The notes under the pieces: generated by a model
Database searches by the model: none
The model's input: only the letters and a program-made list of their open reading frames with translations
Told to the model about the DNA's origin: nothing
Part shown: piece after piece, positions 36,201-47,616 of the stretch
Layout of the letters: every line of letters begins with the position of its first letter
Numbering within the stretch: the first letter of the stretch is position 1
Made by a program: the position numbers and the translations under genes
Source: Prunella strophiata
Lineage: Eukaryota > Chordata > Aves > Passeriformes > Prunellidae
NCBI GenBank assembly: GCA_036583965.1
Contig: JAZBQD010000027.1
Coordinates: forward strand, 18,527,001 to 18,591,000
Length of the DNA stretch: 64,000 bases
Direction of reading: 5' to 3'

Positions 36201-37920
36201 GTATTTTGTGCTCTTACTCCAGTGTTAAGGTCTGTTTGCTGTTTCCATATAGATGTATTTTTGACAGGAAGAGCAATTCTATAAGCCCAAGATGAAAAGC
36301 CCATCCATTGAATTGGTACCACATTACCATGGCAACAATATAATGCTAATGAAATTGTGACTGTTGAACCTGTTTTATGGAACTCTACAAAATGGGCTTC
36401 ATAAAAGGAGAAATCTTGTTGATTAGTAAACGTTTCAAGGCATGATGAAAACCTGAGAAACACATGTGCTGTGACTTATTAATCATGTTCTCATCCCCAT
36501 TTAATATAATACATTGCTCTTTGTATGAGGAATAGTGCTCACAAAAATAAAATTATATGGTAAATCTCTGTTTCTCCAGGTTTTAACATGCACCACTCAC
36601 TCACCTCTGTGCCCTGGTTCCCTGGTCCAGTTGGCATAGGCATGTATTGAGTCATGCAGTTTTTGCTGCTTATTTGATCTCTCTCAGAATCTGTAAAATT
36701 TACTGCTACTGCAGCTGCAACACCTTTCTGTAAGAAAAGTGTGGCTTAGTTTATATAAAATTATTCCACAAAAACATATCCTTTTAGATTGAACCCTACA
36801 CAGAGAAGGGGTGGTAGTAGGAATGCACTCTTCACTTCTCACCTCCCTTCTTTTTGCCCATTTGGCAGTTTATGGCATGTAGACTCCCAGCACAGAGGAG
36901 AGAGACAACCCCAGCTCATTCCTCAGGACAGCAGCTCTTGCTGAAGGCAGGCTTTGATATTGTGCTTTCTTTTAAACAAAAAAAAAATGCTGAGCACTCG
37001 AATTTCCTGGTCATTTATGTCTCTAGGACAGGCTTCTGGGGAGGTGCCTCACCTCTAAGTGTCTGGAGCTTCAGTGCCAAGGTTTCCACAGCAGGATTTA
37101 ATTTTTACATAGCTTATAATAGGTAATATTCCTCTTTGTTTTCACCTTGGGAATAACAGTGTGTCTCACCCTATGGAGTCCATCTCCTAGTCTGCCAGGT
37201 AAATCAGAAGAGAAAAGCAGGTGTGCCAGCAAGAATTGAGCTCAATGTGCATTCACCATGAGGTGTTGTCTAGGTATTTAGTAGAGAAAACAGGGAACAT
37301 TGTTCACTTTAGTGAAGTCCTGATCTACATGGCACAGAAGTCAGCAGAAATCTTCACAAACATTAGATTTAATGGGCTTTACATCAGGGCTTTGAAAGGC
37401 TGTTTCTGCAAGCTCCATGTTTGATCCTATTTGGAAAAGGAAGCCCTGTCTAAAATTTCATAATTTCCATGGTTTTTGGGAAAGCAACACTCCAAATTTC
37501 TGAGTTGATAGAAATATAATGTAATGTAATTTCCCTTAATATATATTTTGCACTGGCTGACAGTTTTATTAAGCAGAAGCAATAATCATCATTATTCAGT
37601 GTAATAACCATCTCATTAAAAATGGTCTAATTTTCCCTAATTTTAATTTACCTCTCAGACTAAGCTGTTCTAAAATTACTGAGGTGCCTACAGTTCAGTT
37701 TCGTAAGACTTCAGCAGAAACATAAGTCTTCAGAAAGCAAATACTGACTTATTGCTACTAAAATAGTGATATGCCAGACCTTTGTGAGAGAAAAGGAAGT
37801 ACAGAAAACTCAGGTTGGGAAATTGCTATATCACTTTTTATTTCCTTACTGTCTTGTAAGTAGCACTTTCTGCACGCATTTTGCACAATGATAAATTGCA
37901 CAGTTGCCTTCCAGCCTTGC
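33214..37920. other. Unique noncoding DNA
   Basis: The first 300 bases right of the microsatellite are GC-richer and then give way to AT-rich unique sequence. One strong RFX-like palindrome occurs at 36323-36336. No exon with recognisable protein content was found. Confidence 0.55.
36323..36336. promoter_or_regulatory. RFX/X-box palindrome, 13 of 14 match
   Basis: ATTACCATGGCAAC matches GTTRCCATGGCAAC at 13 of 14 positions, close to the ideal RFX dimer site. Like the site at 8002, it has an ATGCTAAT motif beside it (36343-36350). Distal conserved enhancers often carry such sites. Confidence 0.45.
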
Positions 37921-38040
37921 ATGCTCTACCCTTTAATAAAGGACCTGGCTAAGGGTCACACCAGAGAGTCCTGGTAAGGGGGAGCTGACAAGCAGAAATA
38001 TTTCTTGGAGCGACAGAGAAGGAGATGAAGACACTGATCA
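37860..38040 (+). mobile_element. Possible LTR R/U5 remnant
   Basis: AATAAA (37935-37940) is followed within about 40 bases by a short GC-richer segment 'ccagagagtcctggtaaggg' and then by purine-rich DNA. The spacing resembles a retroviral poly-A signal, U5 and leader. No U3 promoter, primer-binding site or coding region supports it. Confidence 0.2.
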
Positions 38041-41000
38041 AGTTTCATTATCATCCAATGGAAATAGGGATGTAAACTGTGACATCCAGGCAGATTATAT
38101 ATGTCAGGCAAGCAGATGTGAGCAGAAAAATGTAGATGCTAAACCTTACCTAATAGGCTTACTCTGTGGATTATTCTCAATGAGCAAGGCTATATTAAGT
38201 GTGGCCTTGTATGTAGCTGTAGTTAATATAGAGGATATAAGAAACATGCATTCATAAGTGAATCTGGGGACATTCCCAGCTGTGCTGAAGTTAATGCTCT
38301 TTGATATACTTTGGAGCATCCTAAAAGCACTTGGAGTGTCATATATTTCCACAGGCATCATAAACAGCATTAGGGCATTTATACAGCTTTAGTTCCAAGA
38401 TTTCAAAGGGCACTCTGTTTTCTCTAAAAATGTGCTCAAAAAATTCTATACTCAAACAGCACTTGTGCATGCAAACTGATACAGCAGCTTAGCTACTTGA
38501 TTTGGTTGTGCCAGTTCTGAAAACACATTTGATCAAAAGCATTTTATTGTAATCACAGGGATAAGTAACCTCATATGAACAAGGAAGCATTTTGCAGGTT
38601 ATATTATAAAATAGACAAATTGTCTAAAGGATTGTTTATCATCAGATGTTATTCCATGTAGTTCCAAGTCATAATAAATAACTTTTTTTGTTTGCTGGGG
38701 GTTTTTTAATGTTCCCCTAAAGTAACACAGAAAAGGCTGTCTCTTATGTGGAAGCACTCTACTCATGAAATCTCTTCTCTTTGAAATTTGGAGCCTTTTC
38801 CAACTGTAGTATTCTTTTCTCAGCTATAGAAAACAAAGTACAGCAGTGAAAAGCATTATACTATTATCCCAAGATAATTTGATAGTCTGTAAATGTATTT
38901 TCCTGCCTGTGGTTCCAGACATTATGCTCTCATTTGAAGTAATGATTTGCAGTTATTCATACAATTCAAGTTAGCTCACACTGGTTTCACCCCGAATATT
39001 TTACCTGCATGGCACAAACATGGCTTATTTGTAGCTTGTACAAGCTGCACTAGATGGGTGATTTTGGCAAGCCACACTCCACCAGCAGTGCAGTGCATGC
39101 TGCTGCAGAGCCAGCTCCTGCAGGAAGTGCTGCAGTGACCCACTGGTGGCTGTCTCCTGCCCACAGCAGTGTCACCACAGCCATACATCTGCAGGAGGCT
39201 GCTGGGCATGTTGAATTCTAAGCTCTGACATAAAACCATGTACTGATCTGATGTGGTCAGTAAATACAGCATGGCACCTTCCAGAAGTACTTACCCTGCT
39301 TTTCTCATTTGGCTTCTGTGTGGGATGTGAAAACTCACCTTAAATTCCTCTTGCATTTCTGGAGTTTACCATACCATTCTCCCCAAAGCTGGAAATGAGT
39401 GGTCCAGATGTTTCATTCCCAATGCATCCACATCTCAGCATTACAGTTTGTTTGTAGAATTTGCAATGTTAGTGAGTGTGGACAGAAGGCTTTGGTTTTG
39501 CATGGGCTCAGAGCTCACCTCCCTTACTCTCACTTGGGAGCCTGTGTTGGGAACAGCTTTATATAAGTGGTAATTTATACATAATTTACTGCTGGCTCAT
39601 AACTGGTCAGCAGTGGATGGAGCACTCTGTGGTGCTGGCAAGAACAAAGTCTCATTTGAATCCCTGGTGATCCTCCTCTGGGAGCCTGGGGTAATTCAGA
39701 GGAGCCATGCACTGGTAACATCCATTGAGCTGCCTGCTCTCTGTGGGCATCAAAATGCTCAGCAACATAAAAGACATAAAATATGACTTCCATTGTCTTT
39801 TTCCACTGTCATACATTCCTGAGTAACATCACAGTTCATATCTGATATTGGGAAAAATATTAATGTCAATGGAGTGAATTACAGAAGGTGAAGTTCTGAC
39901 TTGGGGTGGTCAGCAGCCAGGTCAGGAACTTCCACCTCTGCCTTCCTGCTCCTCAGCTGGAGTGGCCCCAGAGGGTGTCTGAATGAAGTGTGAAAGTTAC
40001 AGTTCAAATAAAGTAAATATTCAGAAATTATTGGGTCTCTCCTCTCTCATCTGTACATGGTGTCTTGGATAGTGTTGTGATAATTCAGTCAGTTTCTTTA
40101 AAAAAAATAATTAAAAACCCCCAAACAAATATTTAAAATACTACTTTTGTTTTGATGAAAATCTTTAAAGTCTTTTATTTTGAGAGAAAAATTAATATCA
40201 ACATGTCTTTCCAGGACAGTGTCATTAAAGAACAGCAGCACTTTAAAAAGTGCAAGAATCCCAGTTTACCATCCTGATGTCAGTTTATGATAACATTTAT
40301 GACATTAATATAATGGATTATGACCTTTCTTGGCTTGTCTGACTGACAGTTATTCATATATAACACAGTACTTATCACCTTGGTCCTTCCATAATAATAA
40401 TCCCTTCAATTTTCTGAGCTGTGTCATCAAAACATGTCCTCATAAGTGTTGATCTCATCTCTGGGAGAGTAGCACTAGGAGCTCCTTTTGAGCTTTATGT
40501 CACCTAAAATCTCGAGTGAAATTGAAGACCAATTGCAGAAAAATACCCTGTCTCCAACTTTATCACACAGTCTGCATAATGGCCCTTATGATTTTAAATG
40601 ATTTACTGAGTCCTGTCAAAATGCTGTGCCTTTGTGTGGTGGAAGTTACTGAAGTTCAGAATTGCCATTATTCTGTACAACTGGAGTGATCTTGAGGAAA
40701 TACACAATAGATGGTGTGCTACAATTACTTACCTTGACCTTCCTATTTTTTTTTTTCTCTTTAATCTCCTCAGGATAGACGGAATAAAATATATTTTCTT
40801 CAATATTTAGAGTAAAAATTTGCTGTGCAATTTGTACCTGCTTACCTCATGCCCATTTTTACTGAACAGGGTGTCAAGATACTCTTTTTAGATTAGAAGT
40901 TTCACATGAATCATATATAAAAGGTGAAAGAGGAAAGTGAAAATTTTGCATGCTTCCAAGAATTGACCACTTAGCAAATACTAATGATGATTGTGTGGGT

Positions 41001-41450
41001 AAGGGGTCACTCAGAAATCCTGGATTAGACACCAAGGCCTGTCACAGCTCTGCTCTAGAACTGTGTTCCCTCCCTGCTTGCACTGGGCCTCCCAGTCTGC
41101 TCACTGGGCACCAAGCAGAAGATGTCCATGCCTCGTGGTCAGGTCTGCTACACCAAGCTGATCATTCAGCTCCATCCAAACCATCCTGGCATTGTGTGGG
41201 ACACCTCACACCAGCAAAGCAGGAGTGGGAGCAGGAGCTCCCCGTGCACAGAGATGACTCCTGCATCCCCTGAAACGTGGCACACTGTGAGTGCAGCCAC
41301 AACAGCACTGTGGTCTATTACACAGTACAGACCTTCTCATGCATGTAAGGATGTCGCCCTGATTTTTCAAGTTTCTCTAAAGCCTTCTGATGTTTACATT
41401 CTTGTGCAGAACTTTCTCACACACTTTCTGTAAATAACTTATTGTTTTGT
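38041..41450. other. Unique noncoding DNA
   Basis: No exon, transposon end or CpG cluster is recognised. The open frames between 38946 and 41433 are short and without domains. Confidence 0.55.
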
Positions 41451-41454
41451 ATTC

Positions 41455-41665
41455 CTCTAGTGGAGGAAGAGCAACTTGATGGACTGTTGAGTTGTCCAGT
41501 GGCATTGAGGAGGTGGCACTGTGCACCCTCCAATGACACTGGGATCTCAGAAAACTATAAATGGAGTCAGATTCAGTAAACTCTCTCTTTTTTTACTCTC
41601 TCTCACCTTGCAAAGAGCTGCTGTCCGCGTTGTGTCGTTTGTGCACCACAGTGACATAAGGATGC
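41455..41665 (+). mobile_element. LTR-like fragment with TATA box (candidate)
   Basis: A TATAAA (41556-41561) follows a GC-richer U3-like stretch ('gaggaggtggcactgtgcac'). Next come 'agtaaa' (a weak poly-A signal), a CT-rich run and 'ctgctgtccgcgttgtgtcg', ending near 'gtttgtgcaccaca'. The order TATA, poly-A signal, pyrimidine run, CpG-containing R/U5 resembles a compact avian retroviral LTR. No target-site duplication was found, so the ends are approximate. Confidence 0.4.
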
Positions 41666-44186
41666 TTCAAACAATAAATATTTAAAGGAAACATTATGTC
41701 TTTAAGCTGGCTGAACAATTCTGTGTGCCCAGAGCCACACAGAGGTAGGGCACTCCCATTCTCAGTGGGGCTCTGCTTCCACAGCCAGGCAGGCCTGCCT
41801 CTCCTGGGAGGAGGTTCCTCTCCTGCCCCCACTGCTTCCCTGGGGCCATGCACCACTGCCATTCTGGCACACACATCCCAGCTACAGCAATGTCAAGTTC
41901 AAGCAAGGACAGGCTGATAGCACTGCCAGGCAGCCCTGGCACATACCTGTGACTACCAATACCTCTGCCTTCTCCCCAGTATTTTGTCAAGAATGTGACA
42001 GGCTAACTTTTTTTGTTCCTAATTATTATTTTTTAAAATAAACCAGCACCATGACAAGGCAGCTGCGTGCAAGGCAGGAGTAATGCTGTTCTGTGGGCAG
42101 AACAAAGGTGCTCTGGTGCTCAGCTGTCACCTTCTGAAGCTGCCTTCAACATTCTGAATGAAAATGGTTTGTCAGCAACATCCTGGGCTGGCTTTTCAGG
42201 CTAGGTGCTGATGAGCAGCCATTTCTATCCCTGGGCCTGGTGATTAGTTTTATTCAGCTGAGAGACAAGTACTTGGACATTTGTCACTGTTTCTTTGAAA
42301 AATGTGTGCGTGTTTTCTTGGGCTATCAAATGGGACATATGGGAGCTGGATTTCCATCTTTCATTAGATCTTGGAAATTGTGTCCTCCTGAGGCAATTAA
42401 TTAGCATGATGTTCTTGGCTGCTAATGTTTGATTTCAGATTTCAGTGGCAACAGCCTTGGCAACACAGATTTTGTGAGAATGGTCTAATGGTTTAGGTTA
42501 TTAGCTGTGGCCTCCACACAGCTTTCATCAACTCCTCAGCTTCTGCAGAGTTCCCTTAGGTGTGCAGACAAATCCCGTGGTTTCTGTCCATGTCTTAGCT
42601 CTCTCTCTGAAAATTAAATATAACAGCACTTGCCTGGTTTACAGGACAAGTGCAGGATAGATTGCACCTCAGCACCACTGCAATCCTCTGCCACCCCAGC
42701 TCCATGATGGAGAAGCTGTTCTACAAAGCTTTTTTTTGATCCCTCCACAGTTAAAGGCAAAATCATTTACAGTAGAAATTTGTACACCTTTCTACTTGTT
42801 TACTTTCAGTAAACACTGTAGATACCTGCAGGCTATACACACCTTTATCTTTGGAAAGGACATCTGTGGAAAAGGGCTAAGTGAGCTATTTGATGTAGGC
42901 TCATAGGTAAGGTACAGCCCCTCAGCTGGTGTCTTCCATGTGTGATCATTTCCAAACTATACCCTTCTGAAATCAATGTGATATACAGCAAAACCACACA
43001 CTTCTAACCTACAAATACAATCCAGAGATATAATCTAGACTGTTTGTTTTGGTTTTATTACCTCAATTATATTCATAATCTTATATAACAATTCATGGCT
43101 AGAAAACAGTGTTAGTTACAACTCAAAAAAATGTTATGCCTTTCTCAAAGGTAGACCCAAGCAAAATACAAAATATCTGTCAAGTACAGTTATACAGTAG
43201 ATAACACATCCTCCATGAGGAACACATGCTTTCCTTTAGTATCCCTTTACACAATAACAGAGGGCTGAATTTTCCAGGGCAATGGAGAGAATGAACCTAT
43301 TTCAGAACACGAAAATGCAAGTGACTATTTTATAGATGCATTTGTTAGTACTGTTGCAAATAAGTTGTTGTGTGTGTAGGAGCTCACTTAAGTGGTCATT
43401 ACTGCATGTGATTTGAACTCATGAAAGGCATTTCACAAATCTGTTTGAAACAGATGTGCTTCTACCCTGCATTTAAAATAAAATTAGTCCATGGTCTTAA
43501 TTTAGGTAACCTTTGCAGTCACTAATATACAACCACACACTTTTTAAGCATGTAGGAAAGGCATTAGACAGAAGAAAAGATGATAAGAATATATCACTAA
43601 ACAGTATCTGCAATGTTGGATATTCCTTCCAGACAGCTCATTCACATTTAAACAGAATAAGAAAATGCAAAACATTAAATGCAGCATTGCCTGTTTTCAT
43701 TTGATGCAGCTAAGAGTTTTAATTCAAACACTCTGAGACTGAACTTTATTTTCATACCTGCCAGATAAACTTTCATTAATTAAAACCAACAAAAATACAA
43801 GCTGAATAACTGAAGCTGAATTTATCCTATATATCCAATTTAATCATGGCATGCTTTTTTAAGCTTTTTGCTACTACCCTTATTATCCCATGCCATCTTA
43901 CTGCAGTGCTTTTTCAGAATCCCTTATTCCTCCCATCAATTCAAGATCCATTTCCCCATACCCAGCATTCACCTCCAATGCTCTGACTTTCAAGCCGCGT
44001 CTTTTGCAGACCACCAGGAAGGAATTTGCAGAACACTGGCTGAAAGACACTTATTGTGCAACTAATAAGGAAGGTTGAAATACCATTAAAATTCTGACTT
44101 GTGCTTTAAAATGCCATGAAATTCTGAGTTATGGCTCTGCCTTGAGTCCCCGGGTGCACAATTGCACTGAAGTCCTGCCGAGCTGC

Positions 44187-44200
44187 CCCGCGATCGCGGG
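44187..44200. other. 14-bp CpG-rich perfect palindrome
   Basis: CCCGCGATCGCGGG reads identically on both strands and holds four CpGs, in a region otherwise poor in CpG. Survival of these CpGs suggests either recent origin or an unmethylated, possibly protein-bound, site. No known vertebrate factor motif is claimed. Confidence 0.6.
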
Positions 44201-47200
44201 CTGCCTGCAGCAGCTGAACCACACAGGCACTTTGGACCACACAGCTTTTTGCTCAGGCCCCTGATGGCTTTCCTGGGAGCTGATCACCATTAAGGCTGCA
44301 GAAGAAAGCATCAAGCTAAAAGTTTAAGCTCTGAATTAATCTGATAGTTTTACTTCAGCCCCTCACATACTGCTGTCTTTGAAGCCATAGGACTTCCCTC
44401 CCCATTCAAATATTTAGTTTTGGCCTCAAAGTTACACTTGCCCTGAAATTATTATATCAGATGACTGTGGCAAAGTAAAATGCTAAAAAAGTGACTATTT
44501 TATCATTCAGTTTCAAAAATTGAGGAGAAAATATATATAATATTTAATACTCTTCTTTTAAATCACTGATTTGAAAGCATTTGGTGAGTGGGTATCACGT
44601 CTATGTGATAGGACCAAGAATTTCACTTGATGCATGGTTGGTGTGGTGGAACCTTAAGATCTGCTGTATGGATGGGATATAAGTTTGAAAATAAAGATCC
44701 AAAGAAGCTTGAGAAAAATCCTTATGATTAAAAATTGAAGAACATTGATCTACATTATTGATTGACAATTGTAAATCTTTCATTTAACAGGAGAGCTGCT
44801 TTCTAATTTTTACACAAAAATCTTCAAAACCATTGGCTCTTTTCTGTATCGGTTTTAAAAATATATTTAACTGGATATGGCATAAATATTTTTTGCATGT
44901 TGATTATGGGGCTAAACGAAGCAATACTAGCATAAGAAAAAAAAAGCAAAAAGCCATATATTACAGTGGAATTGCTTACAGAGCCAACAGCCAGCCTGAA
45001 GGGAGCTGCCCTTGTGACAAATGTCCATGCATGATGTAAACCTCCTTTTTGGTGATGGTGTAGTAATTTCCATTCCAAGTGAGTATTACATTTTTAATTG
45101 ATTCCTAGCAGCAAAGTCTGTAACCTTCACTGGTACGTGTCCATTTCACAAGGTTATTGACTTTTGACATATCTTGTTAGATGTTATGATGAGACAGATT
45201 TTTTTTCTGCACAGATTGATGTCTATTGATATTACATTAGTTCATCAAGGTTACAAATCACACTGCTTTGCACTACATTTCACATTTTCTGTATCATGAC
45301 AAGAGGTTTATAATATTCACTCTGGGACATATAAAGTGCTTTCCACCCATCCCTTGGATAAATAATTTAAGAAATTGTTGGGAAATCATACCTAATTAGT
45401 AGGATCTGCACTCAATAAGTGCCTTTTGATTTAAATTGTATTTGTATTTTGATAGCTATTGATTTTAGGAGTAGGAGAAATGAATAATACATTTTGCATT
45501 TCTCCGCTGTTCACAGCAATAATCTGACAGAAATAATGGAGGAACACTGCTGGAAGCGGCCTCTTTGGGGACCTGCATGCCTTTCCCTAGAAAGCCCATG
45601 GGACAGTTAAAGGCACTCCTGTGTGGAATGGCCTGATCCCCTTCTCTCCCATTGATTTGCTGCATAATCCTGGACAAATCACTCAGCCTCTCAAAGCCTC
45701 TCCTTTTCCATCAGCAAAATGGAAACAGAATGGTTCCTCACCAGTTCGCAGATGACCACAAGACATATGGAGGAAAGCAACAGACACATCCAAGCAGGTT
45801 TTACACACATCCTAACTGGCACTGCCACAGGGAGCATGGAGCCAGCAGTGAGGCTTCCTGTGGGCACAGGAGAGTCTGGTTCCCCATGGCAGGAGCCAGG
45901 GTGTCCCCGTGGGCCTCTGGGAGGGCTGGTGGAGCTGGGCAGCACACCAAGAGCGCACCCTGCCCGCCTCCTTCGGCACTCGGTCCTGCCAGCGGGAGCG
46001 CTCTGGTCGGTCTGGCTACTCGCTTTCCTGGGTGAATTGACACAAGGCTAATTTGGTTTTCTTTGGATGCTAATCCCTCAGAGGGAGAAGAGGGAACAAG
46101 GTGAAGTTGTACCATGCAGGTAAGCTGGGTAACAGGCTGGTATCTTCCCGAGGCAGTGCAGCTCGGCGTGCAGGTAGGGAAGGCTGCTTGCATGAATGGC
46201 CAGGGGTGAGGAACACAGACAGACAAAAACATCTCTGAGGCTGAAAACAAACCAGAATATATAGGTATTTACAAACACTGATTTCCAACACCCCAGCAGC
46301 TGTAACAAATGCAGACTTTATGAGATAACCATAATTATAGAAAAGCTTTATTTTTGGTTTGGTTTTTTTTCACCCAGTATGCCAGCTCTGATTTGAAAGG
46401 CAAACCATAGGCTCAACTGTGCAACACAATAAACCATGGCATCAAAGCAAGCATCAAAGTGGCCCCTTGGCTGCTGGCAAACAGTACAGTCATAAGAAAA
46501 GAGACAATGAAAATACAATAAGTAGAAATAGTGCTTTTTTCCCATAACATAAACACCATAGACATTCTTTTAATACAAAGAGAAGCAGGATCCAATGTGA
46601 CAGCTTTATATTTGCCAAGTATCATGGGAGGACTGTTAAATACATCCTCCCCAAACCAAGCCAAAGGAGCAGAACGAGCCAAGATGTTCTCGTCAGAACA
46701 AAGACATCCCTTTTCTTAGGTCTCAGACAGTTAGCAAGGATTAATTTTGCTTTTTATTTATTTTAATCATTTCCATCTCAAGCTAGCTTCAGCAAGATGT
46801 GCCAAAATAGCTATTAGTGCCTGTCTATACAGGTACAGTCCACTGCACCAAAATAATTTTATGGTCTTCAAATAATGGAAATTATATTTAAGATTTTTTT
46901 TTAAATATAACTTTAAAAAAAAAATTCTCAAGTAGACAACTGAGAGCCAGGACTGTGCAACTCTGAAGCAGAGGGGTTGCTGTCACATGGAAGAGCAGAC
47001 GACTCGTATGTGTTTGAATCCTCAGCCTCTCACAGGGGGAGATTTGAATAATGTGTAGTGGATTTCTTTGTGATGCCTTTCCTTCTCTCTTTTTTCAGTC
47101 AATATTTTACATTTTTTAAGTATTACCTGTAAATTAAGCCCTATATTCATATAATCACAAGGGACATGCAACTTTTCTCTCTTGCCCTTACTTTCAAGCA

Positions 47201-47573
47201 AATTTACAGAAATTGAGGCCTGACAACCCACAGTTGAGGTGCTCAGGAGCAAACAGCTGAAAGCATAAGAATGGGGCTGCTCAAATATATTTTTACCCTT
47301 CTCTCATTAAAGTTTCATCTGAAGAATTTTTGTGGAAGCCTTAGCCAGTAAAACTGCACCCGTCACTTTTAGGTTCCCAAGCAGCAGGGGCACAGGGGAA
47401 AATAAGTATCAGATACACAATCTTTCCTCTTATGCCTGCTGTGCCCTCCCAGATGCAGTAATTCACCCTCTTCATATATTTTCATAAAAGAAAAGTGATA
47501 TTAATTATCCTGAATTATTTTTAAAGAAGATGAATATTGGAGAAGTTCTTACTTATTTCACAAGACATTCTGC

Positions 47574-47616
47574 TTTCCATGTAAAATGTAATGATTTTCC
47601 ATGTAAAATTAATGAT
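47574..47616. repeat. Imperfect 21-22-bp tandem duplication
   Basis: 'tttccatgtaaaatgtaatg' and 'tttccatgtaaaattaatg' lie head to tail, differing by a one-base gap in the second half. Local slippage is the likely origin. Confidence 0.85.

Noticed and set aside
42455..42475. Two direct GGCAAC half X-box motifs
   Set aside because: Direct rather than inverted half-sites with poor flanks; chance is likely.
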